64,000 nt of DNA from Rubellimicrobium arenae (GTDB taxonomy: Bacteria; Pseudomonadota; Alphaproteobacteria; Rhodobacterales; Rhodobacteraceae), in the NCBI RefSeq assembly GCF_017916275.1, contig NZ_JAFMST010000016.1:1-64000 (forward strand), in the 5' to 3' direction. Each line of letters opens with the position of its first letter. Within the stretch, counting starts at the first letter, position 1. Made by a program: the position numbers and the translations under genes. A model generated the notes under the pieces. The model worked only from the letters and a program-made list of their open reading frames with translations, did not search any database and had not been told where the DNA came from. Shown here one piece after another: positions 48,194 through 56,963 of the stretch.

Positions 48194-49609
48194 ATGACTC
48201 TTTCGCCCGTGACGCCCGCGTTCGTCGACACCCTTCGACGCCGTCTTCCCGATGCGGTCTTCCGCGAGGCCGAGGAGCGCCACCTGAGCGAGCCGCGCGG
48301 CCGGTTCCGGGGGACGGGCACCCTCCTGGCCCCCGGCTCGACCGAAGAGGTCGCGACCATCCTGCGGGCCTGTAGCGAGGCGCGCGTTGCGGTCGTGCCG
48401 CATTCGGGCGGGACGGGCCTCGTGGGTGGGCAACTCGTGTCCGAGGGGCCTGCGCCGGTCATCCTGAGCCTCGCGCGCATGGACCGGGTCCGGGCGATCT
48501 ACCCGTCCGAGAACGTGCTGGTGGCCGAAGCCGGGGTCATCCTGGCCGACGCGCAGGAGGCGGCGCGCACGGCAGGGCGGCTTTTCCCCCTGTCCCTCGC
48601 CTCCGAAGGTTCGGCCAGGCTTGGGGGCCTGCTGGCCACGAACGCCGGCGGGACGCAGGTCCTTCGCTACGGCAACGCCCGCGCGCTCTGCCTCGGGGTC
48701 GAGGCGGTGACGGCCCGCGGCGAGGTCTGGCACGGGCTGACACGCCTCCGGAAGGACAACATGGGCTATGACCTTCGGGACCTGCTGATCGGCTCCGAAG
48801 GCACGCTCGGCATCGTGACGGCGGCGGCGCTCCGGCTGGTGCAGCCGCCGGCGCAGGTCGGGGTGGCGATGCTTGCGGTGGCGTCACCCGCTGCGGCGCT
48901 GGATCTCCTGGCCCTCGCGCAGGGGTATTATGGCGACGCCGTGCAGGGCTTCGAGCTCATCGGCCGGATGGGTTTCGAGTTCCTGGAGGAAACCGGCTTG
49001 GGCGCCTCGCCTCTCCAGCCGGTGCCCGAATGGACGGTTCTGATGGAGCTGGGTCTGCCCGAGGGCCTGGCCCCGCAGGATGCGCTGGAACGGATCTTTG
49101 TCGGGGGCAGCGAGCGGGGACTCGTCACCGATGGCGTCCTATCCTCGTCCGAGGCGCAGGGCACCGCGCTCTGGGAGCTGCGGGAGCGAATCCCCGAGGC
49201 CAACCGCCGCATCGGGTCGATCTCTTCGCATGACATCTCGCTGCCCTTGTCCGAGATCCCGACCTTCATTCCCGAGACGGAGGCAGCCCTGGCGGCGTTC
49301 GGGCCGGTCCGGGTCAACTGCTTCGGGCACCTGGGGGACGGCAACCTTCACTTCAACGTCTTCGCCCCCAAAGGCGTGGCCCGGGCCGATTTCGATCCGG
49401 TCCGGGGCCGGGTCAAGGAGATGGTGCATGACCTTGTGCATGCCCGGGGCGGCTCGATCGCAGCCGAGCATGGGGTCGGGCGGCTCAAGGTCGCGGACCT
49501 CGAACGCTACGCCGATCCGGTCAAGCTGGCGATGATGCGGGCGGTCAAGGCCGCGCTGGATCCGGACGGCATCCTCAATCCCGGGGCCGTGCTGCGCGCG
49601 GGGGCCTGA
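48194..49609 (+). CDS. GlcD-type FAD-binding oxidoreductase (D-2-hydroxyacid dehydrogenase-like)
   Basis: A PCMH-type flavoprotein of 471 residues, related to D-lactate, glycolate and D-2-hydroxyglutarate dehydrogenases. FAD-binding motifs are VAVVPHSGGTGLVGGQL, LFPLSLASEGSARLGGLLATNAGGTQVLRYGNARALCLG and DLLIGSEGTLGIVTAA. The C-terminal catalytic/metal motifs are VNCFGHLGDGNLHFNVF and AAEHGVGRLK. It acts in the cytoplasm or membrane-associated; the substrate cannot be fixed from the sequence. It converges on apt with a 21-bp gap. Confidence 0.93.
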   Translation: MTLSPVTPAFVDTLRRRLPDAVFREAEERHLSEPRGRFRGTGTLLAPGSTEEVATILRACSEARVAVVPHSGGTGLVGGQLVSEGPAPVILSLARMDRVRAIYPSENVLVAEAGVILADAQEAARTAGRLFPLSLASEGSARLGGLLATNAGGTQVLRYGNARALCLGVEAVTARGEVWHGLTRLRKDNMGYDLRDLLIGSEGTLGIVTAAALRLVQPPAQVGVAMLAVASPAAALDLLALAQGYYGDAVQGFELIGRMGFEFLEETGLGASPLQPVPEWTVLMELGLPEGLAPQDALERIFVGGSERGLVTDGVLSSSEAQGTALWELRERIPEANRRIGSISSHDISLPLSEIPTFIPETEAALAAFGPVRVNCFGHLGDGNLHFNVFAPKGVARADFDPVRGRVKEMVHDLVHARGGSIAAEHGVGRLKVADLERYADPVKLAMMRAVKAALDPDGILNPGAVLRAGA

Positions 49610-49630
49610 ACCATCCCTTTCTTGGCCGGG

Positions 49631-50158
49631 TCAGTGCCCCGCGAACGCACAAAGCGCATGGACCCGGTGGCCGGCCGTTTCCAGCAGGGCCCGGCCGCCC
49701 AGGTCGGGAAGGTCGATGACGAAGGCGCAGCCCACCGCGCCGCCACCCAGCCGCTCGATGAGCGCGAGGCCAGCCTCGGCTGTGCCGCCCGTCGCTAGCA
49801 GATCGTCCACCAGAAGGACCTTCTCGCCCGGACGGATGGCGTCGTCGTGAACCTCAAGCACGGCGGTCCCGTATTCGAGCTTGTAGGCCTGCTCGAGGGT
49901 GCGGCCGGGCAGCTTGCCCTTCTTGCGCATCGGCACGAAGCCCGCGGACAACTGGTGGGCCACCGCGCCCCCCAGGATGAAGCCGCGCGCCTCGAGACCC
50001 ACGACCTTGTCGATCCGCACGCCCGCCCAGGGCAGGAGCAGCTGGTCCACCGCCATGCGGAAGCCACGGGGGTCGCCGAACAGCGTCGTCACGTCGCGGA
50101 ACATGATCCCCGGCGCGGGGAAGTCGGGGATGGTGCGGATGTAGTCCTTGACGGACAT
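49631..50158 (-). CDS. apt: Adenine phosphoribosyltransferase
   Basis: Apt makes AMP from adenine and PRPP. It has 175 residues, as usual. Motifs are [56 protein letters not shown] and the PRPP loop [20 protein letters not shown]. The ATG at 50158 has GGAGG and is the likely start. Another ATG at 50197 overlaps the previous stop as ATGA and would add 13 residues. It is in one transcript with mtnP, which releases adenine, so it completes methylthioadenosine salvage. Confidence 0.96.
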   Translation of the reverse strand: MSVKDYIRTIPDFPAPGIMFRDVTTLFGDPRGFRMAVDQLLLPWAGVRIDKVVGLEARGFILGGAVAHQLSAGFVPMRKKGKLPGRTLEQAYKLEYGTAVLEVHDDAIRPGEKVLLVDDLLATGGTAEAGLALIERLGGGAVGCAFVIDLPDLGGRALLETAGHRVHALCAFAGH

Positions 50159-50193
50159 GGAGCCTCCGGCGGGTTGGATGGGGGTGGCCAGGG

Positions 50194-50883
50194 TCATGGG
50201 CTTTCGATGGGATAATGGCGCCGCAGGGCCTCGCGGTCCTGGGGGCCGAGGCGTGTCACGGAGTTCGAATCCTCGGCAAAGACCGAGATGTCATCGTAAT
50301 AGGGATCGCGGATGTCGGTCATGAGGCCCATGGCCTGCGTCAACTCCTCGAGCACCACGGGGCCGACATCGGCAGGCGGCAGATCCTCGGCCATGACGAT
50401 GAGGGCCTGATCGAGATCCTGTCCGTCATCCCACCAGACCGTCACCATCGCCGCGCCGAGCTGTTGCCCGTCCACGCCCGACAGGCCCGTCCCGTCGATC
50501 GCGTCGCCCTCCTGGACCGTGGAAAGCTGGAAAAGGACGTCAGGAGTCTCGCCCTTGCCGGCGCGGCGAAGATGCAGCGCCGCGCCGGCGCCGTTGATCT
50601 CGGCCATCGCGCGGTCCACGGCGGCGATCATGCGCCGGATCATCTCGGGCGGGTAGGCCGAGGAGACCGGGGCAAAGCCCACCGACAGATCCTGGGCCCG
50701 TCCAGGCGGCCAGCGGACCGGCTCCTGGGTGCAGGGACCCCCGGGCAGCGCACGGCACGCGACGAGCCGATAGAAATCCTCGGTCGAGAGCTTTCCGCTT
50801 GCGACCAGGAAATCCTCCTCCTGTGCGTCCGCCACGCCGCCGATGGCCAGGAGGCCGGCCAGCAGGACGGTGGAGCCCTTCAA
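50194..50883 (-). CDS. DUF2927 exported protein, matrixin-like without zinc ligands
   Basis: A 229-residue protein with a signal peptide ([20 protein letters not shown]). It matches the DUF2927 family known from Rhodobacteraceae. Two cysteines (43 and 51) may form a disulfide. The C-terminal part reads [15 protein letters not shown] (about 177-190), then [17 protein letters not shown] and [11 protein letters not shown]. This resembles the zinc region and C-terminal helix of matrixins, but the HExxHxxGxxH histidines are E179, Q183 and T189. The role is unknown. ATG at 50883 overlaps the mtnP stop (ATGA) and it lies before apt. Confidence 0.85.
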   Translation of the reverse strand: MKGSTVLLAGLLAIGGVADAQEEDFLVASGKLSTEDFYRLVACRALPGGPCTQEPVRWPPGRAQDLSVGFAPVSSAYPPEMIRRMIAAVDRAMAEINGAGAALHLRRAGKGETPDVLFQLSTVQEGDAIDGTGLSGVDGQQLGAAMVTVWWDDGQDLDQALIVMAEDLPPADVGPVVLEELTQAMGLMTDIRDPYYDDISVFAEDSNSVTRLGPQDREALRRHYPIESP

Positions 50884-51746
50884 AGGACCCGTTCCGCAAT
50901 GCTGCGAAGCCGTTCGAGCAGCGCCGGGTCGCGCCGGTCCGGTGACGTCATGATGGCATGGTCAAGCGCGCGGTCGCAGCCGTGCGGGCAGGGGTGGCCA
51001 CCCTGGGCCAGCCGCTCGGGCAGGCGTGCGGCGAGGTCGCGGCCGCGGGCGACATTGGCGGCGAGCACAGCGAGAACGGCGGCGACATCCACCGCGCCAT
51101 GCCCTTCGTGCCAGGAGTCGTAATCGGTCACCATCGCCACGGTGGCATAGCAAAGCTCGGCCTCCCGCGCGAGGCGGGCCTCGGGCATGGCGGTCATGCC
51201 GATCACGTCGCAGCCCCAGACCTCGCGCCAGATGCGTGATTCGGCGCGCGACGAGAACTGCGGCCCTTCCATGGCGAGATAGGTCCCACCCCGATGAACC
51301 GTCGCGCCCGCCGCCTGGGCGGCCTCCGCCGCCAGGGCGGACAGGCGCGGGCAGGTGGGCTGGGCCAGGCTCACATGCGCCACGCACCCGGTCCCGAAGA
51401 ACGAGGACGGGCGCGCCACGGTGCGGTCCACGAACTGGTCGACGATGACGATATCGCCCGGGGCCATCTCGTCCCGGAAGGACCCCACGGCGGAGATGGA
51501 GACCACGTCGGTCACGCCCAGCGTCTTGAGAGCCGCGATGTTGGCGCGCGATGGCAGGTCCCCAGGGGCATGGACATGCCCCCGCCCGTGGCGCGGCAGG
51601 AAGCTCACGGCGATGCCGTTCAACCGTCCGGTCAGGATGGCGTCGGACGGAGGACCCCAAGGGGTATCGACCTCGCGCCAGTCCGCCTCATCCAGCGTCA
51701 GGCCGTACAGGCCCGAGCCACCGATCAGTCCGAGATGCGATGCCAT
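50880..51746 (-). CDS. mtnP: S-methyl-5'-thioadenosine phosphorylase
   Basis: MtnP splits methylthioadenosine into adenine and methylthioribose-1-phosphate. It has 288 residues. It begins SHLGLIGGSGLYGL. Family motifs are FLPRHGRGHVHAPGDLPSRANIAAL, VVSISAVGSF, GTYLAMEGPQFSSRAESRIWR, DVIGMTAMPEARLAREAELCYATVAMVTDYDSWH. Adenine goes to Apt two genes downstream. The ATG at 51746 is chosen; the frame runs open further upstream across the flavin reductase but without meaning. Inosine-using relatives exist, but the context favours MTA. Confidence 0.95.
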   Translation of the reverse strand: MASHLGLIGGSGLYGLTLDEADWREVDTPWGPPSDAILTGRLNGIAVSFLPRHGRGHVHAPGDLPSRANIAALKTLGVTDVVSISAVGSFRDEMAPGDIVIVDQFVDRTVARPSSFFGTGCVAHVSLAQPTCPRLSALAAEAAQAAGATVHRGGTYLAMEGPQFSSRAESRIWREVWGCDVIGMTAMPEARLAREAELCYATVAMVTDYDSWHEGHGAVDVAAVLAVLAANVARGRDLAARLPERLAQGGHPCPHGCDRALDHAIMTSPDRRDPALLERLRSIAERVL

Positions 51747-51874
51747 GTCCGCGTCCTTGTCCGCTCGGGGCGACCCTGCCGCCTGGACGCGGCGCGCGCA
51801 ACCGTCCAGGACCCTGGGGGCCGTCGAACGGTGACGGGAGCGGCCCGGGCAGCCCGGGCGAAGAAGGCGTTCCC

Positions 51875-52492
51875 TTAGCGCGCGGGCTTCTGGCCAGGCC
51901 GGATCATCTCGAACACTTCCCGCACCACGGCGTAATCGCGGTACCCCAGGCGGGCCAGCGGCTGGTAGCGGGTGACGTCGAACCGGCCGTCCACGATGCA
52001 GTCGTCCCGCAGGTGCATCCCCGTGACGACTCCGAAGACGGCGTAATTGGCCTCGCCCGCGAGCCGGACGATCCGGGTCAGGCGGCACTCGATCGAGGCC
52101 GGCGCCTGGGCCACGCGGCAACAGGGGATGGTCTCGCAGGCGGCCTTTTCCACGCCGGCCTGCGCGAATTCGTCCACGTCGCGGGGGAGGGCAGCGGAAC
52201 TGGCGTTCATCGCATCGCGGGCCGCGAACTCGACGACGTTGATGCAGAAGACGCCGGTTTCCCGGATGTTGCCCAGCGAATCCTTGGTCCCGTCGCGGTC
52301 CTCCTTGCTGTCGGACGATCCGAAGACGACCTGCGGAGGCTCGGAGGCCACGGCGTTGAAGAAGGAGTACGGGGCGAGGTTGTCCATCCCCGACAGGTCC
52401 CGGGTCGAGATCCAGGCGATCGGACGCGGCGAAACCACGGCGTAGAAAGGATTGTGAGGCAGGCCGTGGCCATCGGCGGGGCGATAGAACAT
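51875..52492 (-). CDS. Flavin reductase family (FMN-binding) protein
   Basis: A 205-residue protein of the flavin reductase-like split-barrel family. Motifs are NPFYAVVSPRPIAWISTRDLSGMDNLAPYSFFNAVASEPPQVVFGSS, DGTKDSLGNIRETGVFCINVV and, towards the end, YAVFGVVTGMHLRDDCIVDGRFDVTRYQPLARLGYRDYAVV. Such proteins bind FMN and serve either as NAD(P)H:FMN reductases or as flavin-binding proteins. The partner oxygenase, if any, is not in the window. It is divergent from the GNAT gene, 80 bp away. Confidence 0.9.
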   Translation of the reverse strand: MFYRPADGHGLPHNPFYAVVSPRPIAWISTRDLSGMDNLAPYSFFNAVASEPPQVVFGSSDSKEDRDGTKDSLGNIRETGVFCINVVEFAARDAMNASSAALPRDVDEFAQAGVEKAACETIPCCRVAQAPASIECRLTRIVRLAGEANYAVFGVVTGMHLRDDCIVDGRFDVTRYQPLARLGYRDYAVVREVFEMIRPGQKPAR

Positions 52493-52572
52493 CCGTTGCG
52501 TTCCCTGGATTGACTGGGGCTCCCGCCATGGTAGGGGCAGCGCGCCCAGAGGCCAGGGGCAATGGAGGCGCT

Positions 52573-53073
52573 ATGATCCGGCTCGCCGAGGAGACGGCGG
52601 ACGACTGGTGGGAGGTGGAGGCGCTCTTGGACCTGTGCTTTGCGCCGGGGCGGGAGGCTTTGTCGTCCTACCGCCTGCGCGAGGGGGTGGCGCCGGTGGC
52701 GGCGCTGTGCCTGGTGGCGCGCGACGGCGAGGGGGCGCTGGCGGGGGCCATCCGCAACTGGCCGGTGCGCGTCGCGGCGGCGGGCGGGCGCAGGTGGGCC
52801 TTGCTCCTGGGCCCGGTGGCCGTGCACCCCACGCGCCAGGGCGAGGGGCTGGGGGCCATGCTGATCCTGCGGGCGCTGGAGCTGGCGCGCGAGGGCGGCT
52901 GGAGCCGGGTGCTGCTGGTGGGCGATCTGCCCTACTACCGCCGCTTCGGCTTTCAGCGGCTCGCCGGCGTCGCCATGCCGCCGCCCACCAACCCCGAACG
53001 CATCCTGGGCCTGGACCTGCGCGAGGGCGCCTGGACCGACGTCACAGGCCCCGTCCTGCGGGCTGTGGACTAA
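52573..53073 (+). CDS. YhbS-like GNAT N-acetyltransferase
   Basis: A GNAT protein of 166 residues. It reads MIRLAEETADDWWEVEALLDLCFAPGRE, then LLLGPVAVHPTRQGEGLGAMLILRALELAREGG (acetyl-CoA loop) and VLLVGDLPYYRRFGFQRLAG. The last pattern is typical of YhbS/COG3153. The ATG at 52573 follows GGAGG. The substrate is unknown. A hairpin follows its stop. Confidence 0.9.
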   Translation: MIRLAEETADDWWEVEALLDLCFAPGREALSSYRLREGVAPVAALCLVARDGEGALAGAIRNWPVRVAAAGGRRWALLLGPVAVHPTRQGEGLGAMLILRALELAREGGWSRVLLVGDLPYYRRFGFQRLAGVAMPPPTNPERILGLDLREGAWTDVTGPVLRAVD

Positions 53074-53093
53074 AAGGGGCCATCCGACGAACT

Positions 53094-53113
53094 TCGGCGC
53101 CACAGGGCGCCGA
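53094..53113 (+). terminator. Hairpin after the YhbS-like gene
   Basis: TCGGCGCC (53094-53101) and GGCGCCGA (53106-53113) form a perfect 8-bp stem with loop ACAG, 20 bases after the stop. No T-tract follows, so termination may be inefficient. Confidence 0.5.
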
Positions 53114-53196
53114 GCCCGGTTGCGCTGCCCCCTCCAGCGCGGCCAATCGCGGTTCATGCATTGAAACGAGCCGCAGCTCGGACCATTCTTAGTGGC

Positions 53197-54021
53197 ATGA
53201 CCCAGCCGAAGCTCAAGGAAGTGAACCCTGAACACCCCCTGCGGCCGCTTGGCGATGCCGAGCGGGATGAGATCGCAGCCCTGGCGCGCCGGCAGGCGCG
53301 TGCGGGCGGTCTTCTCATGCGGGCGGTCAACCTTGTGGGTGGGTCGGTCGAAGGGGGGCTCAAGGCTTTGCCCAAGCCGGTCCGTGCCCAGATCGACAAG
53401 GCGGCGCAGGCGGCGCTCCTGCGCAGCTACGACGCGGCGGCGCGGTCCCGGCAGGCCGACGGGCGGCTGGCCGCCTTCTCCGCCTGGATCACCGGGGATC
53501 TGGCCCACAAGACGCTTGCTGCCTTCTCAGGAGCCGTCGGAGGAGCCGGAGGGCTGGCCACGGCCTTGGCCGAGCTTCCTCTCGCGACCACCATCATCTT
53601 CCGCGCCGTGCAGGGCGTGGCCGAATTGCACGGCGAGGATCCCTTGTCCGAGGAAACCCGGCTGGAATGCCTGCGGGTCTTTGGCGCGGGCGGGGCGGCC
53701 AATAAGGGCGATGATGGGGTCGACACTTCGTTCCTGGGGGCGCGACTGTCGCTGTCGGGCACGGCCATCAACCGGCTGGTGGCCCGCGTGGCGCCCCGGT
53801 TCGGAGCGGTCGTCGGCCAGAAGCTGGCCTCCCAAGCGGTCCCGATTCTAGGGGCGGCGGCCGGGGCCGGCACGAACTGGGCGTTCATCGACTACTATGT
53901 CGAGATGGCCCATGTTCATTTCGGCCTGCGCCGCCTGTCCCGTGTCCATGGCGAAGGGCCTGTGCTCGATCATTTCCACAAGGTGCTGGCGGAAAGCCGG
54001 GTGCCCGTGAAGCAGGCCTGA
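53197..54021 (+). CDS. EcsC family protein
   Basis: A protein of 274 residues matching the EcsC family, named from the third gene of the Bacillus ecs locus but of unknown function. Motifs are LKALPKPVRAQIDKAAQAALLRSYDAAARSR, AFSGAVGGAGGLATALAELPLATTIIFRAVQGVAELHGEDP, ETRLECLRVFGAGG and the C-terminal VPILGAAAGAGTNWAFIDYYVEMAHVHFGLRRL. Gly/Ala-rich helices suggest a membrane-associated part. The ATG at 53197 is preferred over a TTG at 53161. Its last 52 bases overlap the convergent membrane glycosyltransferase gene. Confidence 0.9.
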   Translation: MTQPKLKEVNPEHPLRPLGDAERDEIAALARRQARAGGLLMRAVNLVGGSVEGGLKALPKPVRAQIDKAAQAALLRSYDAAARSRQADGRLAAFSAWITGDLAHKTLAAFSGAVGGAGGLATALAELPLATTIIFRAVQGVAELHGEDPLSEETRLECLRVFGAGGAANKGDDGVDTSFLGARLSLSGTAINRLVARVAPRFGAVVGQKLASQAVPILGAAAGAGTNWAFIDYYVEMAHVHFGLRRLSRVHGEGPVLDHFHKVLAESRVPVKQA

Positions 54022-55265
54022 GCCGAAGCCGTTTCCCGTTCCGCCCGCCACACGATGCGGAAGATCACCGGCAGGGCCAGTGTCAGGGCATAGCCGCCGA
54101 CAGCTGGGGGGCTGTATCCTGGCGCGACGTGCTTTTGCAGCAGGGCCAAAGTGCAGGGAGCCCAACTCAGGCACAGCAGCAGGATCGTTTCGGCCCGGCT
54201 CGCGTGGCGGGCCACATCCTGACGCAGCAGCGCCACGGCGAGCCCGCAGACCGGCAGATCGTAGTTGTAGAAATAGGGGCTCGTCAGTCCCGAAGCGAGC
54301 GCCGCGAGGCCGAGTTGCCGCCGGTTCTCCCAATCGAGGCCTCGCGCCATGCCGACAGCCCCGAGCGCCATCAGGCCCACCACTCCTTGGGCCGCCAGGG
54401 CGACGGGAAATGGCACGCCCAGGGAGAGAAGTGATCCATAGGGCGAGGTCATCCAGGATAACTTGAGGCCCGCGCCGTGGAGAGCCTCACCGGATGCGGC
54501 GAGCCCGTTCCGGAACGCCGCCCAGATGTCCCAGCCGAAGGTCCACGTGGCCAGAGCGGCCAGGAGCAGGGCGACCAGGGCGGCCATGGCCAGCGCCCGC
54601 CAGCGTCCCGTCATGATGGTCAGGGCCACGAGCCCCATGGCCAGATGCGGCTTGAGAGACATGAGACCCAAGGCCACGCCTGTCGCGTTCCTGCGTCCGC
54701 GGGACACCGACAGCGCAACCCAACCTGCCACTGCACCCATGAGCAACCCGTTCTGCCCAACCTCGATGACGTGGATCAGGGTCGGGAACAGCACCCCCAG
54801 GACAACAGGGAAGTCGTTCGGAGCCAGCGCCTTCAGAACGAGCAGGTAGGCCGTGAGCGATCCCCCCAGAACGAGCATGAAGGCGAGCCACTGCGGAAGC
54901 ATCGACAACGGAACCGTCAGGAGCGTGAACGGCGGCGGGTAGCCCCAGAGGAACTTGCCCGGAACGTCCCATAAGCCGGCCTGCACCTTGGCGAATCGGA
55001 CCGGGTCATAGGCCGTCGCAGCCTGGCCATATCGGGCCAGGCGCCCGACCAGGTGAAATGCGCTGAAGTCGTTGTAGAGGCCGTCCGGCGCCGCATGGAT
55101 GTTCCAGGACGTGAGCGCGAGGCTGCTCCAGAGGAGCGCGATCAGCAGGGGGGCCAGACCAGACCGACCCAAGGTGTGACCGGCCGGAACGCACCTCGTC
55201 TCGAACCGCCAAGCAGGCGTTCCCACGGCCGGACCGGACCGTGGCCTGGGCCGTCGGCCTCTCAT
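53970..55265 (-). CDS. Polytopic membrane protein, DUF2029/GT87-type glycosyltransferase
   Basis: A 431-residue protein with about ten membrane helices. It resembles DUF2029 (GT87) lipid-linked mannosyl/arabinosyl transferases. Helpful signs are the early periplasmic acidic stretch NDFSAFHLVGRLARYGQAATAYDP, the aromatic FLWGYPPPFTLLTVPLSMLP, LMSLKPHLAMGLVAL and LTSPYFYNYDLPVCGLAVALL. The ATG at 55265 lies 8 bp after the stop of the gene before it. Donor and acceptor are unknown. It is probably in one operon with the larger membrane gene upstream. Confidence 0.85.
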   Translation of the reverse strand: MRGRRPRPRSGPAVGTPAWRFETRCVPAGHTLGRSGLAPLLIALLWSSLALTSWNIHAAPDGLYNDFSAFHLVGRLARYGQAATAYDPVRFAKVQAGLWDVPGKFLWGYPPPFTLLTVPLSMLPQWLAFMLVLGGSLTAYLLVLKALAPNDFPVVLGVLFPTLIHVIEVGQNGLLMGAVAGWVALSVSRGRRNATGVALGLMSLKPHLAMGLVALTIMTGRWRALAMAALVALLLAALATWTFGWDIWAAFRNGLAASGEALHGAGLKLSWMTSPYGSLLSLGVPFPVALAAQGVVGLMALGAVGMARGLDWENRRQLGLAALASGLTSPYFYNYDLPVCGLAVALLRQDVARHASRAETILLLCLSWAPCTLALLQKHVAPGYSPPAVGGYALTLALPVIFRIVWRAERETASAQACFTGTRLSASTLWK

Positions 55266-55273
55266 GCCTTTTG

Positions 55274-56887
55274 TCAGCCCGATGAGGATTCGGAAGGCGG
55301 GCGAGGGGCCTCCGGCTCGGGCGGTGCCTCTGTGACCTGATACAAGCTGAACCGTCCGGCGCGTGTCACCAGCTGAAGACCGCTTCCTGGCCCAGCCGTC
55401 CAGGGATCCAGAACCAGAAGATAGGGGAATCGCGAGGTCCAGTTCCGCAGGAAGGCCCATCGTCCGTTGTCGGCCTGGGGTCCGTTGTCGAGCAAGCGAC
55501 GGACGCTGGGGGGATACAGGGACGGGTGAGAGAACGGGATCCAATCCGGCCTGACGCGAAGCGCATGGCTCCCTTGGAAGAGGGTCGGGACGAAGGCATC
55601 GCGGGTCACGACCGCATAGGCCGGCAGGTGCCAGCGTCCCCGGTCGCCCTCCTGTCCCGGAGCGCGGGCCGGCATCACGGGAGACCCGACCGGAACCTGA
55701 GCCAGGACCGTCATCAGATCCTGAATCTCGGCGTCGTAGCTGGATGCCAGGCGTTCGAAGGCGACGCCCCGCGCCAGAAGCAGGCAGGCTACGATCATCG
55801 CCCAACGCTTGGCGGTCCCGATGTCCAGACTCCGCCAGGTCGTGCCGGCAACCGCGACGGCCAGGGTGACGAGAGGCAGGCGGATGTGAACCAGGGCCAC
55901 TCCGTTCAGCCAAGCCGGCGTAAGCGCGCTCGCGATGGCAAGCGCAACGATCGATCCTGTCAGCGGACCCTGAAAGATGAGCCGTGGCCCGTTCCGGCGG
56001 AACGCGGTGAGCCCGAAGAACAGGGTCAGGATCAGGGCGCCCGCTCCGGCCAGGTTCACGAGGCTTCCCATGTCGCCCGTGGACGCCACGAAGGGGGATG
56101 TCAGAACGGCGACGCGCGCCCGGAGGCCGAAGATGGTCTGGTGGCCCAGGGGCGACGCGACCGCCGACAGGGCATCAAAGACATACCAGCCAAGCGGCGG
56201 AAGGAAGGGAAGAGCCAGCAGCAATCCCCGGCCGACTTGCCGCCAGTCCTGCCGCGAGCCGAGAAGGATCTGAACCTCTCGTCCCAGGACGGCAACAGCT
56301 AGGACCACGAAGGCGAACAGATGAAGGAGATAAAGGCCGAGGGTGATGGGGGTGAACAGCAGGATCCGGAACAGCGGTCCCCGGGACTCGAGCCTCAACC
56401 AGAGCGCGAGCGCCAGCAGGGCGAACGGCACCGACAGGGAGTAATTCTCAAAGCCCCAGCGGAACGGCGCGTTGTAGGCGAAGAGCGCCGAGACTGCTGG
56501 CCACAGGCTCCACTGTTGCTGGGCCACGCGGGAGAGCACCATGGTGGCGGCGATATAGGCCATGGGGCATATGGCCATGATCACCTGGGAGAAGCGCACC
56601 GGGTCCATGCCCTGCGGCGCCAGCATCCAGAGGAGGTCGGCCGCCGAGTTGGGAAGGAGTGCCGAACCGTATTCGTAGTAGCGGGACAGCGGCCCGCCTT
56701 CCGTGGCCGCGATGTGAAGGCGCGCGATGTGGTTGGGCAGGTCCACCATGGGCAGGTAGCGGTGGGCCAGGACAGGGAGGCTGGAGCAGGCTGCCCCGAA
56801 CAGGAAGGCCAAGGCTGGAAGGCCGGCCCAGGCAAGGACTGTCTGGCCATCGAGGGCTGACCTGCGCCCGATTCTTTGCATAGTCAT
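55274..56887 (-). CDS. Large polytopic membrane protein, possible GT-C glycosyltransferase
   Basis: A 537-residue protein with about ten or more helices. I do not recognise a precise family. After the first helix the periplasmic loop reads RYLPMVDLPNHIARLHIAA, in the place where GT-C enzymes carry an acidic catalytic motif. The C-terminal 130 residues are soluble (GRWHLPAYAVVTRDAFVPTLF, NWTSRFPYLLVLDP) and end in a Pro/Glu/Ser tail. It is paired with the GT87-type gene 8 bp downstream, so both likely act on a cell-surface glycan or lipid-linked sugar. A CtrA-type box lies about 80 bp upstream. Confidence 0.65.
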   Translation of the reverse strand: MTMQRIGRRSALDGQTVLAWAGLPALAFLFGAACSSLPVLAHRYLPMVDLPNHIARLHIAATEGGPLSRYYEYGSALLPNSAADLLWMLAPQGMDPVRFSQVIMAICPMAYIAATMVLSRVAQQQWSLWPAVSALFAYNAPFRWGFENYSLSVPFALLALALWLRLESRGPLFRILLFTPITLGLYLLHLFAFVVLAVAVLGREVQILLGSRQDWRQVGRGLLLALPFLPPLGWYVFDALSAVASPLGHQTIFGLRARVAVLTSPFVASTGDMGSLVNLAGAGALILTLFFGLTAFRRNGPRLIFQGPLTGSIVALAIASALTPAWLNGVALVHIRLPLVTLAVAVAGTTWRSLDIGTAKRWAMIVACLLLARGVAFERLASSYDAEIQDLMTVLAQVPVGSPVMPARAPGQEGDRGRWHLPAYAVVTRDAFVPTLFQGSHALRVRPDWIPFSHPSLYPPSVRRLLDNGPQADNGRWAFLRNWTSRFPYLLVLDPWTAGPGSGLQLVTRAGRFSLYQVTEAPPEPEAPRPPSESSSG

Positions 56888-56963
56888 GTGCCCCCGAAGC
56901 CTTGCGGACGAATGCGCCGCCGCACGGGAACCCCCGCCGCCTGAATCAATTGTGCCAATTTCC

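Noticed and set aside
53161-53189. TTGAAA...CCATTCT as a heat-shock promoter of the EcsC gene
   Set aside because: The -10 would lie only about eight bases before the ATG at 53197, leaving no leader, and the decamer does not match the pattern seen at ftsH.
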